Of a stretch of 62,000 bases of DNA, positions 14,050 to 30,262 are shown one piece after another (the first letter of the stretch is position 1; each line of letters opens with the position of its first letter). The notes under the pieces were generated by a model. That model did not search any database. It saw only the letters and a list, made by a program, of their open reading frames with translations, and had not been told where the DNA came from. A program made the translations under genes and the position numbers. Source of the stretch: Neocallimastix lanati (nom. inval.) (Eukaryota > Neocallimastigomycota > Neocallimastigomycetes > Neocallimastigales > Neocallimastigaceae); assembly GCA_016946835.1 (NCBI GenBank), contig JACVTC010000020.1, forward strand, positions 315,001 to 377,000. The letters are read 5' to 3'.

Positions 14050-14781
14050 GATTTATTATAATATGAAATAATTATCTTTAAATATAATATCATTTATTTC
14101 AATATATATGAAAGAAAATTACATAGATTTTTTTTTAAACTTTAATATTTATCATAAAAATAGAAACAAACAGTAGAATATTAATTATTATAATAATTGA
14201 TATTATTTTTTGTTTTGATATTATTATAAATAATACTTATATTTTGTATATAAGGAATATATGTGATAACTGAAATAATTGCATATAAAGGATAAAGAAG
14301 TGAATAAAACCAATTTTGTAATACCAATATATAAAAACTATTTCAATTTTTTTTTTTTTTTTGTAGAAAAAAGAAAAAAAAAAAAAAAAAAAACCGAAAA
14401 TTCATAATATGACTTATGATATATTAAATATTTCTATTAAAATTTAATATATATTATTGAATATATATTAAATCTATTTATTATTTATACACTTTTTCAT
14501 AATGTTTATTATGAACATTTTTAAAAAGAAAAAAAAAAACTATTATAACTATTATTATTATTTTTATTTTTACTTATAATTAATTAAATTATTCAATAGA
14601 TAATATATATAAAATAATAAAACAATAATATATTCAACATATATATATGTATATATATAAAATTTGTAAAAATTTACATATAATAATTTTATTTAGATTA
14701 TATAAAATAATAATAAATTAAAATAATAATTATAATAAAAAATAATAATAATAAAAAAAAAAAAAAAAAAAAAAAAAGATA
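12354..14781. other. AT-rich intergenic stretch, AP-1 sigma to RasGEF
   Basis: No gene seen on either strand. Contains homopolymer tracts (11-30 nt A or T runs), notably 14008-14049 where poly(T) meets poly(A), and a run of A just before the RasGEF start codon (14753-14777). Confidence 0.65.
13095..13250. repeat. (AAATAAAT)-type microsatellite
   Basis: About 150 bp of alternating AAAT and AAT units, ending in a TTAATTAA run. Imperfect tandem array in the spacer. Confidence 0.9.
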
Positions 14782-16682
14782 ATGGAAGTAGAAAAATCAT
14801 TTCCAACATTAGGAGGAATATATTTTCTCCCCGGAACACAGATTAATTCATGGTTGAAATGTGGATCTCAAAGTATTGTTGATAAAAAGTCGGGTACCTT
14901 AGTTTTTGCAAATGAAGAAGGAATTATTGTTCTTGAAAAGGATTGTTGTTATTGCACAAATGATGCAAAAAATAGAGTAAATAATCCAGTCAATTATTTT
15001 TTTAATTTTATATTTTGGATATAAAAAATATTTTATATTTTTATATTTTATTTTATTATTGTATATCTATTCTCTTATTAACTATATTAAATATAAATTA
15101 TGGAAATAAGAAGAATAAAATATAAAAATTTACATAAATAATGATAGAATAATATATAGAATAAATATGATATAAATATAAATATATTGCAAAAAAGAAA
15201 TTAAAAGAAATATATATTAATAAAATTTTTATATAAAAAAAATTCACTATTTCAATATAAATATATAGAATCGATCATTATCGAGAATTAGCTTAAATGA
15301 TGATTCAGGAGGTTCATCAAAAAGTTATCATTCTAAGCAAGATCAAAATTGGATTAGTAAAAGTTTGAGAAAATTAAGTATGGCATCACCAGTTACTCCA
15401 AATTTAAATAGTTATAAATCAAATACCGATAAACAAGATGCAAATTATTTAACAGAAGTAAATTTTAAATGGAATTATATTTTTTATTATTATTTTATAT
15501 ATATATATTTTAATTATTTATTTTAATAAATTAATATATTTTATAAATAAAAATAAATATAATTATTAAAAAATATTAAATATATAATCATTTCATTGAT
15601 AATATAATTATAAATATATTATATATATAAATGAAAACAAAAAAAAAAAAAAAAATAAAACAAAACAAAACAAAAAAATTAAATTAATACAAAATAATAG
15701 GATTATTCACTAGCAGCCAGTAAAAGTTATAATAGAAGTTATACAGCTACGTCACAAAAGGAAAAAAATACACTTTTCCAATCAATAAAATCTAAAATGA
15801 AAAAGAATCAGCAATATCATTCTAATGATGTCTTAATGTCAACAGGTAGTAGTCAAGATGATAAACCAAGTAGAAGATTATCAAAATATGGAAATGAAAT
15901 ATTAAAGAAGTCAACGTTAGAAGCTCTTACAAATAGTAATAAAAAAGGAAAAGGTACAGCATTAGCTAAAAACACAGAGGGAATAGGTTAGTCATTAAAA
16001 TACATACATATATACATATGTATTTTTATTCTTAGAATATCAAAAACCATAATTTATAAAAATATTCATTATAATATAATATAAAAATTTGATACAAAAT
16101 ATTTACTTCTTTTTTTTTGTTTTATTTAATTTTTTTTTTTTTTTTTTTTTTTTGAATTATTTTTTTTATCTTAATATAATATATTTTAAAATATATTTAT
16201 AAATAAATATATATAGAAATAAGACCTTTTGAAACAAAAGATTCAGAAGAAATTAATTGGAATAATAGAAAATTAATCAATAGCAATGATTATAAACCAC
16301 GGTGTTTTAGAGCAGGAATATTAGATAGTGAAATATCGAGAAATTTTGCAATCGTAGGAACAACAGTAACGCATGAATATTTACCAGAAATGGATATTGT
16401 ATGTGGATACGTTCAATTGGAGTTTGACAATGAAGAAAAAATTCCAGCTTATGCAATATTACTTGATTATGAATTAATATTTTTTGAAGATGAAAAAGTA
16501 AAAAAAAAAAAAAATAAAAATAAAATTAAAATAATATAACTTTTATTGAATAGAAATTAAAATTAGATTAAAAATAAGAAATTAAAAAAAATAGAAGAGA
16601 AAAATAGTAAAATAACATATAATTAATTAAGAAAAAGAAATTAATGTAATTAATTTTTTTTTTTTTTTATTTCTATCTCTCT

Positions 16683-16729
<47 letters not shown>

Positions 16730-18313
16730 GTGTAAAAACGAAATATTTAGAATTTCAACAGAATCATGTTCAGCATATTCAGAATCAAGGATAAATGATG
16801 GGAAAAATGATAGTAAATCAGAAGGAAAGAGTGATAAAGGTGAAAATAGAAAAAGTAAAACTGAAAGCTCAAAAGATAATATATTTGAAGGAAAAGAAGG
16901 AAAAGGAGATAAAAGTGAACATAGAAAAAGTAAATATGATAAGAATAAGAGTGAAAATAATTCAAAAGATAGTCTACTGATTGAAATAAAAGAAGGAAAA
17001 GGAGATAAGAGTGAACATAGAAAAAGTAAAAATGATAAAAGTAAGTGTGAAAGTTCTTCAAAAGATATTTTGGCTTTAAATGAAAAAGTTAAAGAAGAAG
17101 ACTTTTCTTTTATAGTGTCAAATACACAATTTCAATTTAAATTATATACTTGCAACAATGTATCTATGGTAAATAAGTATTTAATTAATATATTAGTCAT
17201 TTTTATTTATAATTTTAATAAATTAAAAAAAAAAGAAATTTTTTTTTTTTATTTTTGATTTGAATAATATAAAGTAAAAGAAATTAATTTAATAGATTAA
17301 TAATAAATTATTATAATTATTATTTTTTTTTGCTTTTTAACTAATTCTTTCTATTATAGATAAGATGGATGGCTACTATCAACACTGCTAGTTCTAATAT
17401 AGCGTTGGCATTACATTTATCTTCCCAATATCAACAACAATCTGAATCAATATTTGATGAAAATGGTAATTATAATGAGAAATTAAATATATAATTAACA
17501 TACATAGATTTTCATATATATTATTTTGATAACTAATTATATATATATTTATATATTTTTTTAATAATTTCTTTCCTTTAATATATGTTTATAAATTTTT
17601 TTATTATCTTTTTTTTTTTTTAATTTTTAGATCATTCATTTGATATATATAATAAAGAATATATAACATTAATAAGAGATTTTAATTATAATAATAAGAT
17701 TGAAATCAATAAAAAAATTATTGAAAATAATAAGAGTGAAGAAAGATTACCATCACCAACGATTCATGGGTCTCCTGTAGATTTAATTAACAAAAATATA
17801 CCTATAATAGAGATTACCTCGAAAGATGATGGATTTTATGATCATGATTCAATATGTAAGAAAAAAAATAGGTTAAGTGATTTTGAAGCGCAATTCAAAG
17901 ATATTAAGATCCCTGAAGGAAATAATTCTCTTGAAAAATTAGATTCTAGTAACTTTTTAGATTGTACTAAAATTGATTTAACATCACCTTTATTTGATAT
18001 GATTTGTAATTCCTCACCTAGTTTAAGTAATTCCAAAAAGGATACCGGTTTAGAAATTGATATTTTGAATAAAAAACCAAAGAAAGAGAATTTTCAAGAA
18101 AAGGATGATATATTGGGTGATATTAATTCTTTTCAAAAACATGGTCGTCGTCAAAGTAGATCTAGTCGTTTATCAACTACCACAATTAGTACAATTAACA
18201 CTGTTAATAGTGTAAACAGTAAAATAGATGAAGATATTCATTTCGAAAGTGACGGAAAATGTAAGTATTTTTTCAATATTAAATATTAAATATAAAATTT
18301 AATTTAAATATAA

Positions 18314-18358
<45 letters not shown>

Positions 18359-18960
18359 TTTCAATTTTATTATATAATATTTTTGAAAAATCAAATATAT
18401 TAAATATATCTTTTATTATTATAATAATATTAAATCCAAAATTTTATTATTACTGTATTACTTTATTAATATTATATACTTTTTATTATTATATATAATT
18501 TTATTATTAATATTATTATTATTTTAATTTATTTAAAGATGGAAGTACTATGTCAAGTATATATTGTGCAACTTCGGAAAGACTTATCGAAGGTATATGG
18601 ATAGGAGAAGATACACCAGGTAAATATAAATATAAATATATATTTATTTTAAATTAAATCAATTTTTAACATAAATTTCTTTTGTAATATTTATTTATAA
18701 ATAATAATTAAAAAAAAAAATTTTTTTTTAATATTTAAATTATTATATATATATATATATATATATTTAAACTATTTAAACTGATTATTAAGAAATTGAA
18801 TTTCTGGATACCCTTATTTATACCTATAGACATTTTTGTACTGCTGATTATATTATGGATAAATTATTAATAAAATATCCTTTTTTATATATTTAATATA
18901 CATATTTATTACTTTTATTTTATTAATAAAACAATTTTTTTTTTATTAAAAAATTTCCAT

Positions 18961-18998
<38 letters not shown>

Positions 18999-21373
18999 AT
19001 TTTACATTCCAAGAAAAACTTCCATCTAATTCAGATACTTTCATGGAAGAAGATTTTCTACTTTGGAAACCAATAATTATGATTAGAATAGCAAATTATA
19101 TTAAGAGATGGTTAACTCTATCATCTGTAGATTTTAGAGTGGTATCTGTTAGAAGTAAATTAGATACTTTTATCAATTCACTATCCAAAATTTCTGTCTT
19201 TGAAAATACTGAACCAATATATTCATACATGTTTTATAAGGATTTATTTTCTTTACAAAAAATGTTTATTAAATATACTAATGAAGTCGTTAGTATTAAA
19301 ATTAATTTATTAAAATAAAATATATCTATAATGAATTATATATTTAATAAATAAAATATATCATTTTATTTAATATACAAACTAACATAATATATCTATA
19401 TTATATTGTATTTTAATCATTATTATTTAATATTTTTATTATCTTTAATTATAATAAGTTAAAAGATATTGATTTTGCACAAAAAACAGATGATACCAAA
19501 GAAAATCAAAAATTACCCGAATTTATTAATTTAGATCCAACCATGGTTGCATATAAACTTACAGCAATGGAAGCAGAAAGATTCCAAAATATAAAACCAA
19601 TTGAATTTATTCTTAATCTTTGGAATACTAATGATGAATCTCAATATATTCAGCATGAAATGAATCATTTAAAAGAAATGGTTGATGCATCTAATCATGT
19701 AAGTTTTAATAACAATTCTTTTTATTTTTTATTTTTAAATATTAATATTTTTCTATTATTTATATATTTTAATTTTTTTTTTTATTTTCTTTTAATTTCT
19801 TTTATAATTAAAAACAAATCAGTTAAGTTATTGGGTTATTACAGAAATTTTAACCCAACCTTTATTAAAACCAAGAGTTAAAGTTTTGGAAATGTTTATT
19901 AAAATTGCACATGTAAGTATAAAATATATTTTATCAAAGTGAAAATTGAAAAAAAAAAAACAAGGACCATAAAAATTCAAATTAACATGAATTCCCTTTT
20001 TATATTATTATTATTTATTAGATATGTAAAAAGTTAAATAATTATCAAACATTATTTTCAATTTGCTCTGGTTTAGGTCATTCACAAATAACAAGATTAA
20101 AAATGACTTGGGAGGTATATAAATTTTACAATATATATATTACTTGTTTTTTCGTTTTATTTCTTTTTTGTTTTTTTTTGTTTAAAAGATTTTTAATTAA
20201 ATCCATAAAATATAATTATTATATTATTATAAATATTAAATTATATAGGAATTTTTTTTTAATTTATACTTTTTAATTATTTATTTTTTTATTTTTTTTT
20301 TTTTTATTTTTTTTTATTCATTTATAATTATCATTAGGCAATTCAACCTAAATATAAGAATAGATTCAATGATTTAGAAAAAATAACCTCTATAGCTAAA
20401 AATTATAATACCTATCGTCAAATACATGCCAATTTATCTGAAAAAGATAAAAATACATCACAATATATTCCATTCATTGCATTACTAATTAAAGATTTGT
20501 ATTTCTTTAATGATGGTAATCCTAAATATATTGATGAATCTAAATTAAAAAGTCTGAAAAATGAAGAAGCTGAATCCACATCTGTTAATGATCAAGATCA
20601 AGATCAAGATGCCTCTGTAAGTAATTCTAATAATGAAAGTAATCCTACCTCTTCTCTTCTTGCAACCAGTCTAAAATCCACAGACAATGATATCTCTTCA
20701 TTTTTAACTAGTTCCACATCAAATTATTCTTTAAATCAAGATTTTGGACTAGGAGGTGGCGATGAAGCTGATTCTAATTCTTCTATATTTGATAAAAAAG
20801 GTCATGAATCTATTCTAGATGATGATGATGATCTTTTAGATATTAAATTATGTGAAACTAAATCTGAAAGTGAATTACCTACTGAACTTGGACCCCAAAA
20901 TGACATAGAAAGTTTAAATAATAAAGTATTATCTGTTGAATCTACAACTTCTACTGTAACGGTAACTACTTCCTCTACTCAAATGATAAATTTCTATAAA
21001 TTGAAAAAGATTATGGAACAAATTCGAAAAATTGAACATTGTCAAAGACAATCATGTAATTATCAATTTCATAATTTATCAACCCCATTAGAGGATCAAG
21101 AATTACCACGTAATTATTATCATGTATTAAATAATGATAAAGCATTGAATAAATACTCTTTACTATGTGAACAAAGAGAAGGGGCTCCTGTTCGTATGGT
21201 ATCAAAAGTAAGTTAAAATGAACAAATATTATATTTATATAAATATTTTTTTTAAGCATTTTTTAATTAATTTTTATTAATATTTTTTTTTATATATGTT
21301 TACTAATAATATATAAATCATGTTAAATCTATATATTTATATATATTAATAGTGGGTTGAAGATAATAAATAA
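14782..21373 (+). CDS. Ras-family guanine nucleotide exchange factor (PH, RasGEF_N, CDC25 domains)
   Basis: Releases GDP from Ras-like GTPases at membranes. Fifteen exons: 14782-14976, 15269-15457, 15701-15986, 16217-16497, 16731-17168, 17360-17465, 17631-18260, 18539-18619, 18793-18874, 19006-19288, 19459-19698, 19823-19912, 20022-20114, 20338-21207, 21353-21373; 1294 residues. A Ser-rich N-terminus precedes a split PH domain (about 240-500: YAILLDYELIFFEDEK, later FKLYTCNNVSMIRWM) carrying a K/S/E-repeat insert. RasGEF_N spans about 715-850 (LDTLIYTYRHFCTADYIMDK). The CDC25 domain spans about 880-1280 (SYWVITEILTQ, FSICSGLGHSQITRLKMTWE, IPFIALLIKDLYF, INFYKLKKIMEQIRKI). About 140 acidic, Ser-rich residues (about 1070-1213) interrupt the catalytic domain. 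The ninth intron needs AT-AC ends; all others are GT-AG. The last exon adds WVEDNK; without it the frame stops at 21216. Substrate GTPase unknown. Confidence 0.92.
18875..19005 (+). other. predicted U12-type AT-AC intron in the RasGEF gene
   Basis: No GT near the end of exon 9 keeps the frame; the only GT candidate creates a stop. ATATCCTTTT at 18875 matches the U12 5' splice-site consensus. The intron ends in AC at 19005, and using it joins phase 2 to phase 1 exactly, restoring RasGEF_N. A TTCCATAAC at 18955-18963 resembles the U12 branch site, though it lies about 43 nt from the 3' end because of a poly(T) run. Confidence 0.65.
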
Positions 21374-21856
21374 ATTCATATTGATAAATAATACTATTAT
21401 TATTTTAAAATTAAAATTAAAACCAATTTATAAATAATACATATATATCCTCTTTTTTTTTTTTTCTTTTGTTATAAAAGGAAAGAAAAGTATTAATTTA
21501 AACATTTGCTATTGCATTTCTCAATATACATTAAAAGAAATAAATTAATTGTTAGATAATAATAATTTTTTTTTATCTATACTTTCTATTTTTATTTTTA
21601 AATTATTATTATTAATATTATTATAATATTTTTTTTTTAAATTAAATTTTAAATATTAATGAATTTTTTTATTCTAATTATAAAAAAAAAAAAATTAAGT
21701 AAAAATAAATAAAATTCATTGATATATTTTTAAAAAAAATATTGTAAAATTTTTAATATTTATAAATATAAATCTTATCGTATAATAACATAAACATATT
21801 ATATAAATACCAGTAGTAAAAAAAAAAATACTATTAAAATAAATTAAAACAAATAA

Positions 21857-21928
<72 letters not shown>

Positions 21929-21994
21929 GCCTTAAATAAAAGAATATATATAAAATTTAATATTTTATACAACATTCATTATTGAAAATAAATA

Positions 21995-22038
<44 letters not shown>

Positions 22039-22156
22039 ATCATATTAAAAAAAAAAAAAAAAAAAAAAGAACATTTATCTAATGAATAAATAAAGAAATA
22101 AAAATAATTATAAATTTTGAAATCAAGTTATTTTTTTTTTTTTTAATTATAAAAAA

Positions 22157-22197
<41 letters not shown>

Positions 22198-23076
22198 TAT
22201 TTTAATTTTTTTTTATTTTTTTTTTTTTTAATTTTTTTTTGTAGTCTAAGAAGAGAATACATAATGAAAATAATATGAAACTTAAAAAAAAAAAAAAAAA
22301 AAAACATTGAAATAATATAGTATAGTGTTCCATTTAATATTTAAATTTTTATTGTAATAAGTTTTAAAATAAGAAAAATATAAATAAAATATTATTGAAA
22401 ATAATTTATATTAATATCATATTAATGGAAAAAAAAAAAAAAATCAAAAAAAAAAAAAAAACTATATTCATATAATTTTTTCTCTAACTATGAGAATTAT
22501 TAATAATAAATACAATATTGAAGGATTACTGTATATAGAATGATAATTACAATTTATATTTAACGAATTACAGTGATTAAAACTTGAAAATAAATAAATA
22601 TAATAATAGTTGTTATTTTTTTATGACATATTCGTTTGACATTAATTCTCGAAATTACAAAGGTTTACATAATTTTTTGTTAAAATTTTATTTTTTATTA
22701 TAATGATAAAAAATTTTCTATATCTCATTTTTTATTTTTTAATTTTCTTTAATTATATAATAATCAGATATCTAATTTGAAAAAAAAAAATTGATGTAAT
22801 AATAATAAGGATGATATTTGTATTTATATATAATACGATAATTTATAATTGAATCATTATAGAATAGTTATAAAATAATAAATATTGTTATTGTTATTGT
22901 TATTATCTCTTTTTCTTTTATTTTAACTACTTTAAATTTAATAAATAAATAATATTTAATGATAATAATGTTGAAACGACTGTATTTACAGGATAAATAA
23001 AATAATTAAAAAAATATTGACTTTCTTTTTTTTTTTTGTTTGTTTGTTTAAATTATTACTTTTAATTTTCTTTTTA
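21374..23076. other. intergenic between convergent RasGEF and RNF121 genes
   Basis: Tail-to-tail spacer. It contains (AAT)n at 21858-21925, (ATT)n at about 22155-22200 and poly(A) runs at 22000-22037 and 22049-22068. A phase-compatible exon-like piece at 22243-22310 was considered as an alternative RasGEF 3' end and rejected. Confidence 0.65.
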
Positions 23077-26818
<3,742 letters not shown>

Positions 26819-27011
26819 TGTGAATTTTTTATTGTTATTATTAATAAATAAGTAATAAAATGTAAATATAATAATACTTTATTTTAATTTAATGTAATTT
26901 TATTTATTTATTTTTAAAAAAGTATATATGATAATATTAATTTTAATTTTTTTTAATGTTTTATATTTAATATTTTGTATATTTTATTCTTTTAAGATTT
27001 TTTTAAACAAA

Positions 27012-27045
<34 letters not shown>

Positions 27046-28018
27046 AATGTCTGAATTATCGTTTTATATAAATTTCTTTTTAATAATAATTTTTATTAAT
27101 CAATCCTTTATGAATATTTTTTTTTTTTTTTTTTTTTTTTTTGACAATTTTAATAAATATAAAAATTTATATTTTTTATTTATTTATATACTTATTTATT
27201 TATTTATTTATTTATTTATTTTGATTAATTTAATTAATTTGAAAATTCTGGTATAAATTAATAATAAAAATATGAATATAAAATTAAAATTAAAATTTAA
27301 TAAAAAATTCAAAATCTTTTTTTTTCTACCAATACAATATAAACAATATAATAAATGGAAAAAAGGAAAAAAGGAAAATTCTGAAAAGGAAAAGAAGAGA
27401 AAGGTAAAAAAAATTCAACCATAATTTTTTTTTTTTCTTTTAAATTTGATATCATCTAAAATGAGATTAATTACTAATTAACCCTTGTTTTAGTTATTGC
27501 TAGAATTCTTTTTCTAAAGTTATATATATATATTTTTTTTTCTTTTCCTTTATGTTTTTATATATGATTTTATTTGAAATAATTAAAATTGACAAATAAA
27601 ATTTTAAATTTTTTTTCAATTAATTTTTTTTATATTTTTAATATGTATACAAAATAAATTAAAATAAAATAAAATAAATTAAATTAAAAAAAAAAAGTAA
27701 CCAGATTTTAAAATATTTTTTTAAAAAAATAAACTTTAAAAAAGATACATTCAAAATGTTATTAAAATGGATTCTAGAATGAAAATTTTTTTACTTTTAA
27801 AAATGAAATTAATTATATTACAATTGTATTACGTTATTGATACATTATTATCACATTTATTACATTTATTTATTTATTTAACTTATTTATCTATAATATG
27901 AATCATAAATAAATTATAATAATAAATAGTTAATTATTATTTATTATAATTATTTATATTACTTATTACTTATCATAACCACAACAGCATTAATTATAAG
28001 ATCAGTAATAGATAATAA
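26819..28018. other. AT-rich stretch upstream of RNF121
   Basis: Contains poly(A) at 27009-27043, poly(T) at 27119-27142 and TTTA repeats near 27180-27220. An ATG-initiated frame at 27047-27256 is pure Phe/Ile/Leu low-complexity DNA and is not called as a gene. Confidence 0.6.
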
Positions 28019-28142
28019 ATAATAAATAATAAATAATAAATAATAAATAATAAATAATAGATAATAAATAATAAATAATAAATAATAAATAATAAAAAGA
28101 GTATTTATTAATATATAATAAATAATAAATAATAAATAATAA
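28014..28142. repeat. AAATAAT microsatellite with a dispersed flank
   Basis: Tandem AATAAATAATA units. The stretch at 28092-28120 (AATAATAAAAAGAGTATTTA and following) is nearly the same as 4391-4420, the other end of the gene-rich half. Confidence 0.8.
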
Positions 28143-28435
28143 AAAAAATTTTTGTTAGAAATTATTAGTAATAATCAAATAACTATATTAATTATTATAC
28201 CTATAAAATTAGAAATTAAATATAATTTTAGTATGTAGTAATAAAGTTATACATTTTTTATATAATTAAATTTTTTTTTTAATAAATCAAAGCTTTATAT
28301 GAATTAGATATTAAAAAACATGACATAAACTTTTTTACCCGAGTTAATAAAAAGTTTAAAAAAATTTTATTATAAAAACATTCTCATGGCAAATATTAAT
28401 AAGCATTAGATAAAAATTTAGTTTCTATGTTTATG

Positions 28436-29500
28436 GGACTAATTTATATCATCATTCATCCATCCCTTGTACTAAACGTATGACTAGAGAGGAAATAGAT
28501 AAATTGAAAAGAAAACTCAATAAAAAAAAAAAAAGAAAAAATAATAGTTTTTGGATATGTTATAATGTTATGACATTTAAATAACGAAAAAAGAATCCAA
28601 AACATTGAATTTATTAGTAATATTGCCAACTTGAGATATTTGTAAAGAATTAACTTCAAGAAAATGTAGAAATAAAAACATTGGTTTTATTGATGAATCT
28701 TGGGAAATTTTAAATACTGTTATGAGCTAATATAATTTAAATGAACAACTAACTAATTTAATATTAAAAATCTACAAAAACAGCGTTTTTTTTTTTTTTT
28801 TAAGGATGATACAGAATTTATAGAAAAAGAGCCAAATAAATAAAAATATGAAGCAAGTAATAATTATAACCTTTACTTCTCATTCATGAAAGACAACAAT
28901 AGAAAAGACAGGAACACAGAAGGAAAGAAGAAGAAAATAATACAAATGAAAATAATGTTCATAACAACCATATAAAGGAGAACATTCAGAATAATAACAA
29001 TAATATACATGAAAATAATTTAAATAAAGAATACAATTTAAATAAAAAAAAACAACTTAAATAAAGAAAACATCTTAAATGAAGAAAATACTTTAAATGA
29101 AGAAAATAGAAATGAAAAAACTAATAAAGAACACAAAATAATTATATTAAAAATAACTATAACCATTAATATTTCATTGAATAAAGAGACTCCAGATATT
29201 GATAATAAAAATAAGACCAGGGAAAGTAACTATAATTTAAACAATAAAAAATCAAGAGAAAATTTACAAAATTTAACAGCAAATAATAATTTAAAAAAAA
29301 AAATATTTTAATAATTAAAATTTTTTAAAAAATCAAGAAAATTTTCAAAAAAATTTATTGGCCGAAGCAAAATCACATTCATATAACAACATTAGCGATT
29401 CACATAAATCTATTAATAATTCAAATAAATAAATGGAAATCTAAAATTTACCAAAAAATGATCTAGACTTAATAAAGCTAACAATAATAATAATAATGAA
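28436..29500 (+). pseudogene. unrecognised decayed gene, Asn/Glu/Lys-rich
   Basis: Readable pieces in changing frames: 28436-28580 (CTKRMTREEIDKLKRKL, NNSFWICYNVMTFK), 28680-28780 (IDESWEILNTVMS), 28800-28900, and 29050-29260, a degenerate Asn-Leu-Asn-Glu-Glu repeat (ILNEENTLNEEN). Stops and frame changes are too many for introns to explain. The basic first block followed by an aromatic block faintly recalls an HMG box, but I do not claim it. Function unknown. Confidence 0.35.
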
Positions 29501-30262
29501 AATAATAAATTACTATTTATTTATTAAAACATTTTGTAAAAATATAATTTTATATAATTTTACTAATATAATTATTGAGGTAATAAATAAATAAGTAAAT
29601 AAATAAATATATATATATATAAATAAATAAAATAAATGATGTAATTAAATATATAATGTAATATAATATCACTATATATAATTGTAAATTCTATTTATAT
29701 AATTATTGCCATAAATGAAAATTTTATTCATTTATTATTTATATATTCATTTATATTTATTATACATTTTTATTAATTAAATATTTATTTATTTACATGT
29801 TGTTATTATTTTTATATTTAAATGTCTTTGTCTTTTAATTTATCTTGAACAAATAAGAATAAATGGAATATTCGAAAAGCAATAATCCAAGGCAATTAAC
29901 ATCAAAAAAAAAAAAAAAAAAAAAAGGAAATATTTTAATTATTTTGCTCTTCTTTTATTTTGAAATCTTCGCTTTTAAAAATTAAAAAAAATAATTAAAA
30001 ATAAAAGTTAATCAACGACTGTACCTTATATATAGAATATATATAAAATTTAAATAGATAATAATAAATTTGTTATTGTATAAAGAGTAACAGTATAACA
30101 ACAGATTATTATTATTTATTATTATCATTATTATTAAATAAATAAACATAAATAATAATTGTAATTGATAACAAATAATATTTAACATTAAGATTAATTC
30201 TCATATTATTAAAAATCTATCAACTATAAATAAAAACGGTAATTTTATAATTAATAAAAAAA
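29501..30262. other. intergenic, upstream of the bestrophin-like gene
   Basis: AT-rich; one poly(A) run at 29907-29926. Nothing else recognised. Confidence 0.6.

Noticed and set aside
16747-17061. Minus-strand Phe/Tyr/Leu-rich frame
   Set aside because: Antisense of the Lys/Ser/Glu repeat in the RasGEF PH insert.
22243-22310. Alternative last RasGEF exon (SKKRIHNENN)
   Set aside because: It needs an intron of about 1 kb. The nearer exon at 21353-21373 is phase-matched with a normal 145-bp intron and a clean stop.
27047-27256. Plus-strand 69-codon frame
   Set aside because: Poly-Phe and Ile/Leu low complexity from T-rich DNA, no support.
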